64,000 nt of DNA. Origin: Alcaligenes faecalis. GTDB taxonomy: Bacteria; Pseudomonadota; Gammaproteobacteria; Burkholderiales; Burkholderiaceae_B. This document shows, piece by piece, positions 19,318-28,431 of the stretch; position 1 is the stretch's first letter; each line of letters starts with the position of its first letter. Under the pieces are notes generated by a model, which was not told where the DNA came from, made no database searches, and saw only the letters and a program-made list of their open reading frames with translations. The DNA lies in contig NZ_CP023667.1 of NCBI RefSeq assembly GCF_002443155.1, positions 3,534,001 through 3,598,000 on the forward strand, read 5' to 3'. The translations under genes and the position numbers were made by a program.

Positions 19318-20100
19318 ATGTCCAGCAACAATCCTCGTTCTTCTTCGACTCGATCCCTGCTTGCCCTGGTTTGTCTGGGTTTGCTGATGCTGCTGTTCAT
19401 TAGCCTGGGACGCTGGCAACTGAGCCGCGCGCAGGAACGTCAAAGCCTGGCACAACAAATAGAACAAGGCCGCCAGCAAGCTCCCCTTCATATTGATTCC
19501 CAGGCCAGCCTGGATAAAGGTGCCTTGTGGCAGTCTGTCGCGGTGCACGGCTCCTGGCGCAGTGAGTTAACTGTACTCCTGGATAATCGCAATTTCAAAG
19601 GTAAGCCGGGCTACTGGATTGCCACCCCTTTTGTGCTGGATGAGGGCGATTTGGCGGGCTCCAGCCTGCTCGTGCTACGTGGTTGGCTGGCTCGCGTACC
19701 GGGACAAACCCCTAGCGTTCCGGCTGCGCCTTCCGGCTCCGAAACCATTTCGGGCGAGTTGATGGAACGCGTTCCGCGTCTGTTTGAGCTGGGCAGCAGC
19801 CCCTTGCCCCAACACTTGCCCGACTCGTCGGGCACGCCCCCTGTCGTGCAGAACCTGGCCCTGGAAGATCTGCGCAGCCGCATTGATCTACCTGTGCTGC
19901 CGCGTGTACTGGCCCAGACCGCCCCCGCCTCGGAGCTGCAAACCAATTGGCCCGACCCGAATATCGACTTTGAAAAGAACCGGGGCTATGCACTGCAATG
20001 GTTCGGTTTTGCCCTGATTGCCCTGTGTGCCTGGATCGGTGTAGCGTGGAAATGGCTGCGACGCTCCAGGCCCAACTCTGCCCCTACAAGGAAAACCTGA
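19318..20100 (+). CDS. SURF1-family cytochrome oxidase assembly protein
   Basis: 260 residues from MSSNNPRSSSTRS; the frame is open further upstream but overlaps the DUF2909 gene. A transmembrane helix near residues 13-32 (LLALVCLGLLMLLFISLGRWQL) and one at the C-terminus (about 220-240) flank a periplasmic domain. That domain contains the SURF1 features VLLDNRNFKGKPGYWIATPF and VLRGWL. In Paracoccus, Surf1 binds heme a and assists insertion into subunit I. The next gene starts one base after its stop. Confidence 0.9.
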   Translation: MSSNNPRSSSTRSLLALVCLGLLMLLFISLGRWQLSRAQERQSLAQQIEQGRQQAPLHIDSQASLDKGALWQSVAVHGSWRSELTVLLDNRNFKGKPGYWIATPFVLDEGDLAGSSLLVLRGWLARVPGQTPSVPAAPSGSETISGELMERVPRLFELGSSPLPQHLPDSSGTPPVVQNLALEDLRSRIDLPVLPRVLAQTAPASELQTNWPDPNIDFEKNRGYALQWFGFALIALCAWIGVAWKWLRRSRPNSAPTRKT

Positions 20101-20101
20101 C

Positions 20102-20731
20102 GTGGACACGACTCAAACCCCTGCCCGCCCGCGTTCCATGACTCCGCTGTATCTGCTGCTGGCGATCAGTCTGGCACCCGTGCTGTTTGCACTGGCCGCC
20201 TACTACATGCCTTCATTGGGACTGCGGCCAGACGAGAGCAATGCCTACGGTCAATTGATTGAGCCCCAGCGCAGCGTGCCTGAACCCGCCGCCCTGCCCC
20301 TGCGCAATTTGCAAGGCGAGGCCTTTGATCTGCAATCGCTGCGCGGTCGCTGGGTACTGGTCAGCGCCGATGAAAGCGCCTGCCCCGAAAGCTGCGTGCG
20401 CAAGCTGTTCATCCTTCGCAACTCCCACGCCAGCCAAGGCAAGAACGTGGATCGCCTGGCTCGTGTCTGGTTTGTGACCGACCAGGGCCAACCAACCGAG
20501 CAAATTCTGGAGGCCTATCAAGGTACGCATATGCTGCGCGCCGATCCGCGCCAGCTGGCCGAATTTCTGACTCCTGACGCTGCTGGCAAGGCCCCCGAAC
20601 AAGCCGTCAAGAATGGCATGTGGATCATCGACCCCAATGGCAATTTGATGATGCTGTTTCCCGGCGATGCCGACCCGCTCAAGGTTCGCACCGATATACG
20701 CAAACTGCTGAACAATTCACGCATCGGATAA
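20102..20731 (+). CDS. Membrane-anchored thioredoxin-fold protein, Sco-like
   Basis: 209 residues from a GTG start one base past the SURF1 stop. One N-terminal helix (about 15-38) is followed by a periplasmic domain reading LQSLRGRWVLVSADESACPESCVRKLFILRN. The Cys94-x3-Cys98 pair and the LRGRWVLV strand recall Sco/PrrC copper chaperones, though the Sco motif is usually preceded by a TFCP-type stretch and here is weaker. Position between SURF1 and ctaA is conserved in Burkholderiales. Copper delivery to CuA or redox upkeep of it is a reasonable inference. Confidence 0.7.
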   Translation: MDTTQTPARPRSMTPLYLLLAISLAPVLFALAAYYMPSLGLRPDESNAYGQLIEPQRSVPEPAALPLRNLQGEAFDLQSLRGRWVLVSADESACPESCVRKLFILRNSHASQGKNVDRLARVWFVTDQGQPTEQILEAYQGTHMLRADPRQLAEFLTPDAAGKAPEQAVKNGMWIIDPNGNLMMLFPGDADPLKVRTDIRKLLNNSRIG

Positions 20732-20735
20732 GTTT

Positions 20736-21809
20736 ATGGCCGATATCCGCCAACGCTACCGCAAGCTGGTTTACCTGACCTGGTTCCTGACTTTGGACCT
20801 GATCATGTTTGGCGCTTTTGTGCGCCTGACAGATTCCGGTCTGGGCTGCCCGGACTGGCCCGGTTGCTATGGCAAGCTCACGCCGCTGGGCGCGGGCGCA
20901 CATATCGAACAAGCTTATCAAGCCATGCCCTATGGCCCGGTCAGCTGGGGCAAGGCCTGGATTGAAATGATCCACCGCTATGTAGGCGCGGCCCTGGGCA
21001 TGCTGATTATTGCCATTGTCTGGATGGCATGGCGGCACCGCCATACGCTGGGCCATTCGGCACGCCTGGCTCTATTCACCTTGCTGGCGGTGTGCGTGCA
21101 AGGGGCCTTTGGCGCCTGGACCGTGACCCACAAACTGATGCCCATTATCGTCACCACCCACTTGCTGGGCGGCATGAGCGTGCTGGCCTTGATGACCTGG
21201 CTGGCGGTACGCGAGAACCCCGGGCCGCCTGTGTCCCCGGTAACCCGCCGCTGGCGACCCTGGTTGATCGGCGCATTTCTCCTGCTGACCTTTCAGATTG
21301 GTTTGGGTGGCTGGGTCAGCACCAACTACGCTGCGCTGGCCTGCATGGACTTCCCGCAGTGCCACGGCCAATGGATACCCGAGATGGATCTGCACGGCGG
21401 ATTCTCGCTGTTCCGCGCGCTGGGCGAGCTGCCTTCCGGTGAAATGATTTCCCAGGCCGCGCTGATCGCCATCCATTGGGTTCACCGCAATATGGCCTTT
21501 CTGGTGTTTCTGGTTCTGGGTTCCGTTGCGTGGAAATTACGCGCCGATCCCATATTGCGTCGCCCCGCAACTTTGGTCCTTTTGCTGCTGCTCGCCCAGC
21601 TCATCACGGGGTTAACCACGATCTTTTTCCAATGGCCTCTTTTGATTGCCGTCCTGCATAATGGGGGAGCTGCCGGTCTCGTTTTATGCTGCGTCACCCT
21701 GTTGGTACGGCTTTCCCGCAAGTCGACTGTCCCCCAAGGAATACAGTATGACAAACACCGCTACCCTGGCTCCCGCCTCACTCCTGCGCCAGTATCTGGT
21801 ACTGACTAA
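20736..21809 (+). CDS. ctaA: Heme A synthase (COX15/CtaA)
   Basis: 357 residues with about eight helices. Heme-ligand histidines are in [14 protein letters not shown] and [14 protein letters not shown], and the family start [21 protein letters not shown] is clear. It oxidises the heme O methyl group to the formyl of heme A. The C-terminus overlaps the ctaB start by 62 bp in another frame, which points to translational coupling. Confidence 0.95.
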   Translation: MADIRQRYRKLVYLTWFLTLDLIMFGAFVRLTDSGLGCPDWPGCYGKLTPLGAGAHIEQAYQAMPYGPVSWGKAWIEMIHRYVGAALGMLIIAIVWMAWRHRHTLGHSARLALFTLLAVCVQGAFGAWTVTHKLMPIIVTTHLLGGMSVLALMTWLAVRENPGPPVSPVTRRWRPWLIGAFLLLTFQIGLGGWVSTNYAALACMDFPQCHGQWIPEMDLHGGFSLFRALGELPSGEMISQAALIAIHWVHRNMAFLVFLVLGSVAWKLRADPILRRPATLVLLLLLAQLITGLTTIFFQWPLLIAVLHNGGAAGLVLCCVTLLVRLSRKSTVPQGIQYDKHRYPGSRLTPAPVSGTD

Positions 21810-22641
21810 ACCCAGAGTCACCCAGCTGGCTGTTTTCTGTGCCGTTATCGGCATGTTTCTGGCTGCTCCCGGCCTGCCCGATCCGGGCACCGTGGTCGCG
21901 GGCACGCTGGGCATATGGATGCTGGCGGCTGCCGCCTTTGCCATCAACTGCCTGATCGAAAGCCAGATTGATGCCCGCATGTTGCGTACCGCTCGGCGCG
22001 GTACGGCACGCGGCACCATTACCCCGCCCCAAGTCCTGGCCATGTCCGGATTGCTGGGCGGCATGGGCATGCTGGTGCTGTATTACTGGGTGAATCCGCT
22101 GACCATGTGGCTGACCTTGGCCACCTTCATTGGTTATGCGGTGATCTATACCGTGATCCTCAAACCCCTGACCCCACAGAACATCGTGATCGGTGGTTTG
22201 TCCGGTGCCATGCCCCCTGCCCTGGGCTGGGCCGCCATTGCCAATGCCGTACCGGCTGAAGCCTGGCTGCTGGTGCTGATCATCTTCATCTGGACGCCCC
22301 CGCACTTCTGGGCATTGGCGCTCTACCGTCAGCACGACTACCAGCGCTCCGGCCTGCCCATGCTGCCCGTCACCCACGGCAAAACCTTTACGACGCTGCA
22401 TGTGCTGCTCTACAGCTACATCCTGATGGCTTCCAGCCTGCTGCCCTTCATCATCCGCATGAGTGGTGTGCTGTATCTAGTGGCTGCGATCTTGCTGGGC
22501 GCACGTTTCATTCAATACGCCCATCAACTGCACCGCAACTACAGCGATGAGCTGTCCCGCAAGCTGTTCCGCTTTTCCATTATTTATCTGGCCGTCCTTT
22601 TTGGGGCGCTGCTACTGGATCATTGGGTGCGTTTGATCTGA
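21748..22641 (+). CDS. ctaB: Protoheme IX farnesyltransferase (heme O synthase)
   Basis: 297 residues from MTNTATLAP, chosen because AAGGA lies 8 bases upstream and the ctaA overlap is modest. It has nine hydrophobic segments. The prenyltransferase Asp-rich motif is [15 protein letters not shown] (residues 67-81), with the usual first Asp replaced by Glu, as in many betaproteobacteria. It transfers farnesyl to heme b, feeding CtaA. Last gene of the unit, followed by a strong bidirectional terminator. Confidence 0.95.
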   Translation: MTNTATLAPASLLRQYLVLTKPRVTQLAVFCAVIGMFLAAPGLPDPGTVVAGTLGIWMLAAAAFAINCLIESQIDARMLRTARRGTARGTITPPQVLAMSGLLGGMGMLVLYYWVNPLTMWLTLATFIGYAVIYTVILKPLTPQNIVIGGLSGAMPPALGWAAIANAVPAEAWLLVLIIFIWTPPHFWALALYRQHDYQRSGLPMLPVTHGKTFTTLHVLLYSYILMASSLLPFIIRMSGVLYLVAAILLGARFIQYAHQLHRNYSDELSRKLFRFSIIYLAVLFGALLLDHWVRLI

Positions 22642-22654
22642 CCGACCCCGCATT

Positions 22655-22688
22655 AAAAAAGCGAGCCAGATTTGGCTCGCTTTTTTTT
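22655..22688. terminator. Bidirectional terminator between ctaB and antiporter
   Basis: AAAAAAGCGAGCCA and TGGCTCGCTTTTTT flank a 4-base loop. A-run and T-run allow termination on both strands. The antiporter stop codon lies inside the T-tract. Confidence 0.92.
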
Positions 22689-25311
22689 ACGTCTGCGCCT
22701 CGGAAGGCTCTGTCTGTTGCACCAGCTTGGGTGGCAAGGGCGGCCCTACAAAATTTTCTGCTTCACTCAAGGCATGCGCCAAGCCAAACAGCGGTGGCAA
22801 CGCTTCGTGCTGACGTTGGCCGGACTCGAACTCCTGCCAGACCTGGTAGGCACGCTGGCGTTGGCGCACAACCGCCTCGATCTTTTCACTGAAGATCGGG
22901 TCTTTGCCTCGCAAGGTGTCGAAGTCGCGCTCGGTCAACATCAGCAGGCGACTGTAACCCAAGGATCGGACGGTGCCCACATAGTCACTATGCTCCAGCA
23001 CTCCTACCTCGCCTATTGTCTGCCCTGTACCCAACTCCACCAGGCTGCCATCCGGCAAGGTAATTTCCAAGGCTCCAGAAGCCACAAAGAACATGACGCG
23101 CATGCCACCATAGCGCAGATGGATTTTCTGATCCGGCAAAGCCAGACGTGGGCGCAAGCGTCGTGACAGGTCTTTCTTGGCCTGCTCGGAAATACCGTCA
23201 AACATGGGTACCTGGGCTATCAGTTCCATCGCACTCATGGTCATGTCCAACGTGGGACGCTCGTCCAGATAGCGCCAGCGCTGCGTAATCTGTTTGACCA
23301 GATCGGCGTACATTTCGCTGGTAATCAGCGAATGCGACAGCATGGTGCGGTAGTGTGCCCGTTCCTGGGCAGCCGCCACTCGTGCCAGATAGGACTCCTG
23401 CAACCACTGCGCAAACACCGGGTACTGCAGCGTCAAGGAATGCAAGGCATCTTCCAGCTGAGACAGGCGCAGCTTATGGGCCTGCACAATCGTGCCTGTG
23501 GCCTGTTGGCCCAGTAAGGGGGCCAATTCGGTTTCGGCAAAACGTATCAGACGCTGGGCCACCGAGCGCTTGGCGATCAGGTTCGAGAAACGCTTGTCCA
23601 GTTCCCGCACCAGCCACCCCTGCAAGCCAAACAGATAGTGCAAGCGCAAAGCAGACCGGAAACCTCGGGAATAGCGCAGATCATTGGCAATGGCGGCCTC
23701 GAAACCGGCCAAGCCAGCCAGACGTACCGTATCGTTCATGCGTTCGGCGCGGCTCAACAAGGACTCGGCTGTTTTCCAATCCACAATCTGCGATTTCAGC
23801 AGCTCGTAAAACAGCTCCACCTCGCGGGCCGACAGAATCGCCATGCCCATTTTCACTTTCTGCGCCTCGGTCAGGCTCTGGATCTGGCCGGACGCCACAC
23901 CGGCCTGACTGGCATCGAAGACCGTACACAGGCGCTCGATAACCTGTGGCTTGATCTGCTCTTGCCGACCCAACTCCTCCGTCTTGTCGCGCAGTTCTTC
24001 CAGGGCCAGACTCACCGCCTGATCGCGCAAATGACGTTCCAGCGGTGTCAGTTGGTTCAGGCCTAGACGACGAATCAAGGGTCGCAAACTGATCCCGTTC
24101 ACAAACAAGGTCAACAACACAAAGCCCGTCGTCGCCACACCGATGAACTGGCGCACATCATGCGGAATGGCATGCTGTTCCGTAACGGCCAAGGCCAGTG
24201 CCAGGGAGACAGCGCCGCGCAGACCACCCCATAAAATCACCACCCGATAGGGGCGGCTGACTCGGGTGCCAAAGCGGGTACGCCCCAGCAAAGGCAGTAC
24301 GGCAAACACCATGACGGCCCGCGCAAGCAAGGTCACCACAAACAGCAAGGCCACCAGGCCAATCTGCGTCCAGGTGATTTCGGCCATCAGGCGCGGAATC
24401 AGCATGGCAGCAAACAAGAAGATCAGGGAGTTGGCCAGGAAGCCCATCTGCGTCCAGGAGCTGCTCAAAAGCTCGAAGGTCGCAGGCGACATGCGGGTAC
24501 GCCCCGTGGAGCCCACCACCAAGCCGGAAATCACCGTGGCGACCACACCCGATACGCCCAGATAGTGCTCGGACACAAAAAAGGCCAGATACGCCAAGGC
24601 AATCGTCAAGGTGACTTCAGCCGCCGGCCAGCCACGCAAGAGCACGAACAGGCCGCTAGCCAGACGCCCCATCAGGAAGCCCGCCACACCACCGCCTAAA
24701 AAGCTGAACAGGAAGCTGCCCAGCACGGTGCTGCCGCTTAACTCGCCACCGCCGGTCAGCACGGCCAGCAGCACGGAGTACAAGGCAATTGAAGCCGCAT
24801 CGTTGAACAGGGCTTCGCCTTCCACCAGCGTGGACAAGCGTTTGGGTGCGCCCACTTCACGGAAGATGCCCACCACAGCGACTGGGTCAGTGGTGGCCAC
24901 AATTGCGCCCAGCATCAGACAAACCACCAGCCCATAGGAAGAAGCAGCGTTCAGGGCGTAACCCACCGCAAAGGTACAGACCACCACGGCCACAATAGCC
25001 ATCATCAGGATGGCGCCTATATCGTCGAGCAGGCGGCGCAAGTTCATGGCCAGCGATGTCTCGAACAGCAGGATAGGCAGGAAGGCGTAAAGGAAGGTCT
25101 CGGAGGAGATGTCGAAGGCCTGCAAGGTATTCAGGAAGTCCGACACCATCTTGGGCGCCCAGGCATGCAGATGCAGCAAGATACCCAGTGCAAAGCCGAT
25201 CAGGGCCAGAAGTACGGAGTACGGCAGTCGCAAGCGTCCAGCCAAAGGCGGCATAAAGGCAACCAGCCCTAGCAGGCCTGCCAATCCAAAAACAAACTGC
25301 CCAATCTGCAT
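22687..25311 (-). CDS. CPA1 Na+/H+ antiporter with C-terminal cyclic-nucleotide-binding domain
   Basis: 874 residues from MQIGQFVFG, chosen for AAGGA 8 bases upstream; four upstream ATGs are possible. The N-terminal part has about 12 helices with the NhaP/NHE core (FLPILLFETSLAMNLRRL; EGEALFNDAASIALYSVLLA). A long cytosolic coiled region follows (about 420-750). Residues about 755-870 form a cNMP-binding fold (MFFVASGALEITLPDGSLVELGTGQTIGEVGVLEHSDYVGTVRSL). The layout recalls plant SOS1 and sperm-type exchangers, where the cytosolic tail gates transport. The tail's ligand is unknown and the phosphate-binding cassette is atypical, so it may be a pseudo-binding domain. Confidence 0.88.
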   Translation of the reverse strand: MQIGQFVFGLAGLLGLVAFMPPLAGRLRLPYSVLLALIGFALGILLHLHAWAPKMVSDFLNTLQAFDISSETFLYAFLPILLFETSLAMNLRRLLDDIGAILMMAIVAVVVCTFAVGYALNAASSYGLVVCLMLGAIVATTDPVAVVGIFREVGAPKRLSTLVEGEALFNDAASIALYSVLLAVLTGGGELSGSTVLGSFLFSFLGGGVAGFLMGRLASGLFVLLRGWPAAEVTLTIALAYLAFFVSEHYLGVSGVVATVISGLVVGSTGRTRMSPATFELLSSSWTQMGFLANSLIFLFAAMLIPRLMAEITWTQIGLVALLFVVTLLARAVMVFAVLPLLGRTRFGTRVSRPYRVVILWGGLRGAVSLALALAVTEQHAIPHDVRQFIGVATTGFVLLTLFVNGISLRPLIRRLGLNQLTPLERHLRDQAVSLALEELRDKTEELGRQEQIKPQVIERLCTVFDASQAGVASGQIQSLTEAQKVKMGMAILSAREVELFYELLKSQIVDWKTAESLLSRAERMNDTVRLAGLAGFEAAIANDLRYSRGFRSALRLHYLFGLQGWLVRELDKRFSNLIAKRSVAQRLIRFAETELAPLLGQQATGTIVQAHKLRLSQLEDALHSLTLQYPVFAQWLQESYLARVAAAQERAHYRTMLSHSLITSEMYADLVKQITQRWRYLDERPTLDMTMSAMELIAQVPMFDGISEQAKKDLSRRLRPRLALPDQKIHLRYGGMRVMFFVASGALEITLPDGSLVELGTGQTIGEVGVLEHSDYVGTVRSLGYSRLLMLTERDFDTLRGKDPIFSEKIEAVVRQRQRAYQVWQEFESGQRQHEALPPLFGLAHALSEAENFVGPPLPPKLVQQTEPSEAQT

Positions 25312-25594
25312 CGCGACATCCTTTGTCATCGGCATTGAGTCGATCGGCATGTGCATACGCATTCAGGCATGGGCAAGCCAGATCGGCACGGAAAATCCCC
25401 CCGCTTTCCGCATGAATCAGAATAGCGCCTTTTTCCCGACCTACAGCCGCCGAATTATCTTTTTCTCGCAAAATTTACGTTTTTTGGCCTCCGGGCCCGC
25501 GGTCAGAAACACAAATGGATGGTGATACGGCAGCAAGCCAAAATCTGCGCCAGCGCAAATTCGTCTCTGACATAACTCGTTATACTTTCGCATC
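25312..25594. other. Divergent intergenic region
   Basis: 283 bases between the antiporter (-) and the DUF2946 gene (+). A TTATACTTT segment just upstream of 25595 could serve as a -10 element for the copper-receptor unit. I see no repeats, RNA gene or clear operator. Confidence 0.4.
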
Positions 25595-26032
25595 ATGAAT
25601 TTTCCGCGCACCTTCCTCACAGCGACACACTGGCCCCATCGTCTGGGCCTGTGCTTGTTGTTGCTGGCGGTGGTGCTACGCGGAATGGTGCCTGCGGGCT
25701 ATATGCCCAAGCAGACCGATCAGGGTTATGCGCTGGCCTTCTGTCTGCCCTCAGGACAAAGCCTGCCACCTGAAATGATTCAGCACTGGGCGGCCTTGTT
25801 AGGCGAGGACAACAGCGCCCATTCGGACGAGGCCACCACCAGCGCGACCTGTCCCTTCTTTGTCATGCTGCAAGCCGCGCTGACACCGGCTCCTGTTGCG
25901 GTCGTCACGCCCTTGAGCCTGGGCCATTTCCGGCCCTTCCTGCTTCCCCCTCTTAGCCCCGCCCTGGCACAGGCCTTTATTCGTGGCCCGCCAGTGGGGC
26001 AACGCGCCCCGCCCTCTCTTCTTCCTGCCTGA
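25595..26032 (+). CDS. DUF2946-type small membrane/periplasmic protein
   Basis: 145 residues with one N-terminal hydrophobic segment (LGLCLLLLAVVLRGMVPAGYMP). Spaced Cys/His follow in the periplasmic part (AFCLPSGQ; SATCPFFVML), the DUF2946 pattern. The family is repeatedly found beside TonB-dependent copper receptors, as here (98 bp upstream of the oprC-like gene). A role in copper handling is inferred from context only. Confidence 0.78.
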   Translation: MNFPRTFLTATHWPHRLGLCLLLLAVVLRGMVPAGYMPKQTDQGYALAFCLPSGQSLPPEMIQHWAALLGEDNSAHSDEATTSATCPFFVMLQAALTPAPVAVVTPLSLGHFRPFLLPPLSPALAQAFIRGPPVGQRAPPSLLPA

Positions 26033-26130
26033 TTCCCCGCGTTCGGCCCTGTCGCTACGCCTTTTATCCTTTGTTGCTATCGCCCAAGCGGGTTTGCCGC
26101 TGGACGACGGCTGCTCTTCGGAATTTAGTC

Positions 26131-28182
26131 ATGAAGAAATTAATAAACCCCGGCCTGATCAGCGCCGGTGTGCTGGCCTGCGTGCCCTCTATTGCCCTGG
26201 CCCAATCCACCGTTATTGAACAACTGAGCCCCATTGTGGTGACCGGGGTGGCTCCAGAATCCCCCTTGCAGTTCAGCACCAACCCCAAACTGCCCCGCCT
26301 GCCTTTGCCGGCCAGCGACGGCACGGATTACTTGAAAACCATTCCTGGCTTTGCCGCCATTCGTAATGGCGGCAGCAACGGGGACCCGGTACTGCGCGGC
26401 ATGTTTGGCTCGCGTCTGAACATACTGACCAATGGCAGCTCCATGCCCGGGGCCTGCCCGTCGCGCATGGATGCGCCGACCTCCTACATTTCGCCCCAGT
26501 CTTTTGATGAACTGACCATCATCAAAGGCCCGCAAAGCGTGCGCTGGGGCCCAGGGGCTTCTGCCGGAACGGTACGTTTCGAGCGCAAAGCGCCCGGCTT
26601 TACCGAAAACGATGCCACGCTGGACGCCAGTATTCTGGGCGGCTCGGCTGGCCGTCACGCAGGCAATGTGGACTTTGCTGCTGGCAATGCCTCTTACTAT
26701 GCCCGCCTGACCGCCAATCAAGATCGTGCACAGGACTACAAGGACGGGGATGGTGAACGTGTGCCCTCGCGCTGGAAAAAGTGGAATACAGACGTCGCCA
26801 TTGGCCTGACACCGGATGCCGATACCTTGCTGGAGTTAAGCGCAGGTACGGGTGACGGTTATGCCCGCTACGCCGGTCGTGGCATGGATGGTACGAAATT
26901 CAAGCGTGAAACCCTGGGTCTGCGTTTCAAGAAGGATATGCACGAAGGCGTGCTGCGCAATGTGGAGGCCCAGCTCTACTACAACTACGCCGATCACGTT
27001 ATGGACAACTACGGGCTGCGCACCTTCAAACCGGGTGGTGGCATGTCCATGCCTATGGCCTCCAATGTGGATCGCCTGACCTGGGGCGGCCGTCTCAGCA
27101 TGGACTGGGCCTTGAGCGAAGACCTGACCCTGACCACAGGTGCTGATTTGATGCGCAGCCGCCATCGCAAACGCAGTGGCATGGGCATGCAGGATTACCG
27201 CGATCAGGATTGGGTGAAAGATGCCGAGTTCGACAATATTGGCCTGTTCACCGAAGCCCGTTGGGATTTGAACGACGCCAGCCGTTTGATTGGTGGTGCA
27301 CGTCTGGATTGGGCCAGCGCCCGTGACCTGCGCCCAAGCCTGGGCAGCGGCATGATGAGCAAGCCCAACCCCGGCGCGAACGAGCGCCGTAAGGAAACCC
27401 TGCCCAGTGCCTTCCTGCGTATCGAGCATGATCTGGATTCCCTGCCTTTGAGTCTGTACGCCGGTATTGGCCATGTGCAGCGCATGCCGGACTACTGGGA
27501 GCTGATTTCCCCGGCCAGCGGCCCGCAAGGCAGCGCCAGTGCCTTCCTGGGCATTCAGCCTGAAAAAACCACACAGCTGGATTTTGGCGCGCAGTACAAG
27601 GATGAAACAGTCTCGGCCTGGGCCTCTGCCTATATTGGCCAGATTCAGGATTACATCCTGTTCGACTACCTGCCCGGCGGCATGATGGGCACGAAAACCC
27701 AGGCCAGAAACGTCAAGGCCCGCATCATGGGTGGGGAATTGGGAGCGGACTGGAAAGCCACGCCCAACTGGACTTTGGGCGGCAGCCTAGCCTATGCCTG
27801 GGGCCGCAACAGTACGGATGGCCGCGCCCTGCCGCAAATGCCCCCGCTGGATGTGCGTTTGACGGCGGACTATGTGCAAGGCCCCTGGTCTGCAGGCGGT
27901 GTCTGGCGCATTGTGGCCAAGCAAAATCGCTATTCACAGGGGCAAGGGAATGTGGTGGGTTACGACTTCGGGCCTACGGGTGGCTTCAGCACCCTGTCGC
28001 TGTATGGCGGCTACAAGATCAACCGTAATCTGTCGCTGACGGCCGGTGTGGATAATGTGTTCGACAAGACTTACGGCGAACACCTGAATCTGGCCGGGAA
28101 CAGTGGTTTTGGTTTTGGCGCAGCAAGCCGCTTTAATGATCCTGGCCGCACCGTCTGGCTGCGTGCCGCTTTGACCTTCTGA
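26131..28182 (+). CDS. oprC: TonB-dependent copper receptor, OprC/NosA family
   Basis: 683 residues from MKKLINPG; an upstream ATG would add 20 residues ahead of a clear signal peptide (1-24, ALA). The plug and barrel are complete, ending ALTF. The copper site known from Pseudomonas OprC is preserved: C-x3-M within GACPSRMD (Cys109, Met113) and H-x-M within YADHVMDNY (His289, Met291). Met-rich loops occur (GGGMSMPM, SGMGMQDY). It imports copper through the outer membrane and may supply the oxidase encoded 5 kb upstream. It forms a probable unit with the DUF2946 gene. Confidence 0.92.
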   Translation: MKKLINPGLISAGVLACVPSIALAQSTVIEQLSPIVVTGVAPESPLQFSTNPKLPRLPLPASDGTDYLKTIPGFAAIRNGGSNGDPVLRGMFGSRLNILTNGSSMPGACPSRMDAPTSYISPQSFDELTIIKGPQSVRWGPGASAGTVRFERKAPGFTENDATLDASILGGSAGRHAGNVDFAAGNASYYARLTANQDRAQDYKDGDGERVPSRWKKWNTDVAIGLTPDADTLLELSAGTGDGYARYAGRGMDGTKFKRETLGLRFKKDMHEGVLRNVEAQLYYNYADHVMDNYGLRTFKPGGGMSMPMASNVDRLTWGGRLSMDWALSEDLTLTTGADLMRSRHRKRSGMGMQDYRDQDWVKDAEFDNIGLFTEARWDLNDASRLIGGARLDWASARDLRPSLGSGMMSKPNPGANERRKETLPSAFLRIEHDLDSLPLSLYAGIGHVQRMPDYWELISPASGPQGSASAFLGIQPEKTTQLDFGAQYKDETVSAWASAYIGQIQDYILFDYLPGGMMGTKTQARNVKARIMGGELGADWKATPNWTLGGSLAYAWGRNSTDGRALPQMPPLDVRLTADYVQGPWSAGGVWRIVAKQNRYSQGQGNVVGYDFGPTGGFSTLSLYGGYKINRNLSLTAGVDNVFDKTYGEHLNLAGNSGFGFGAASRFNDPGRTVWLRAALTF

Positions 28183-28186
28183 TCGA

Positions 28187-28223
28187 TTTTGCCTGCTGGA
28201 TCGGGCTGACTCGGCAGGCAAAA
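28187..28223 (+). other. Stem-loop just after oprC stop
   Basis: TTTTGCCTGC (28187-28196) pairs perfectly with GCAGGCAAAA (28214-28223) across 17 bases. It has no following T-run, so it may be an mRNA 3'-end stabiliser rather than a classical terminator. Confidence 0.45.
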
Positions 28224-28241
28224 CAGCTGAAAAATCAGGAC

Positions 28242-28269
28242 AAAAAAAGGGACACCTAGCTGGTGTCCC
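28242..28269 (-). terminator. Rho-independent terminator of rpoH
   Basis: Stem GGGACACC/GGTGTCCC with a 5-base loop, followed on the minus strand by TTTTTTT. It lies about 160 bases past the rpoH stop. Confidence 0.75.
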
Positions 28270-28431
28270 GTAAACATCCGCTTCAAAAGGGAGGGGAAGA
28301 GGAGAAGCCGAAGCGGATGCGCAAATGCCGAATTGCATAGGTGGCAAAAATCAGCAAATGTATTGTTTAGTCCGCGAAGATCAGCTTAAGTTCTTCGGAT
28401 TCCCCGAAAAGTTGTAACTCTTTAAAACGAC

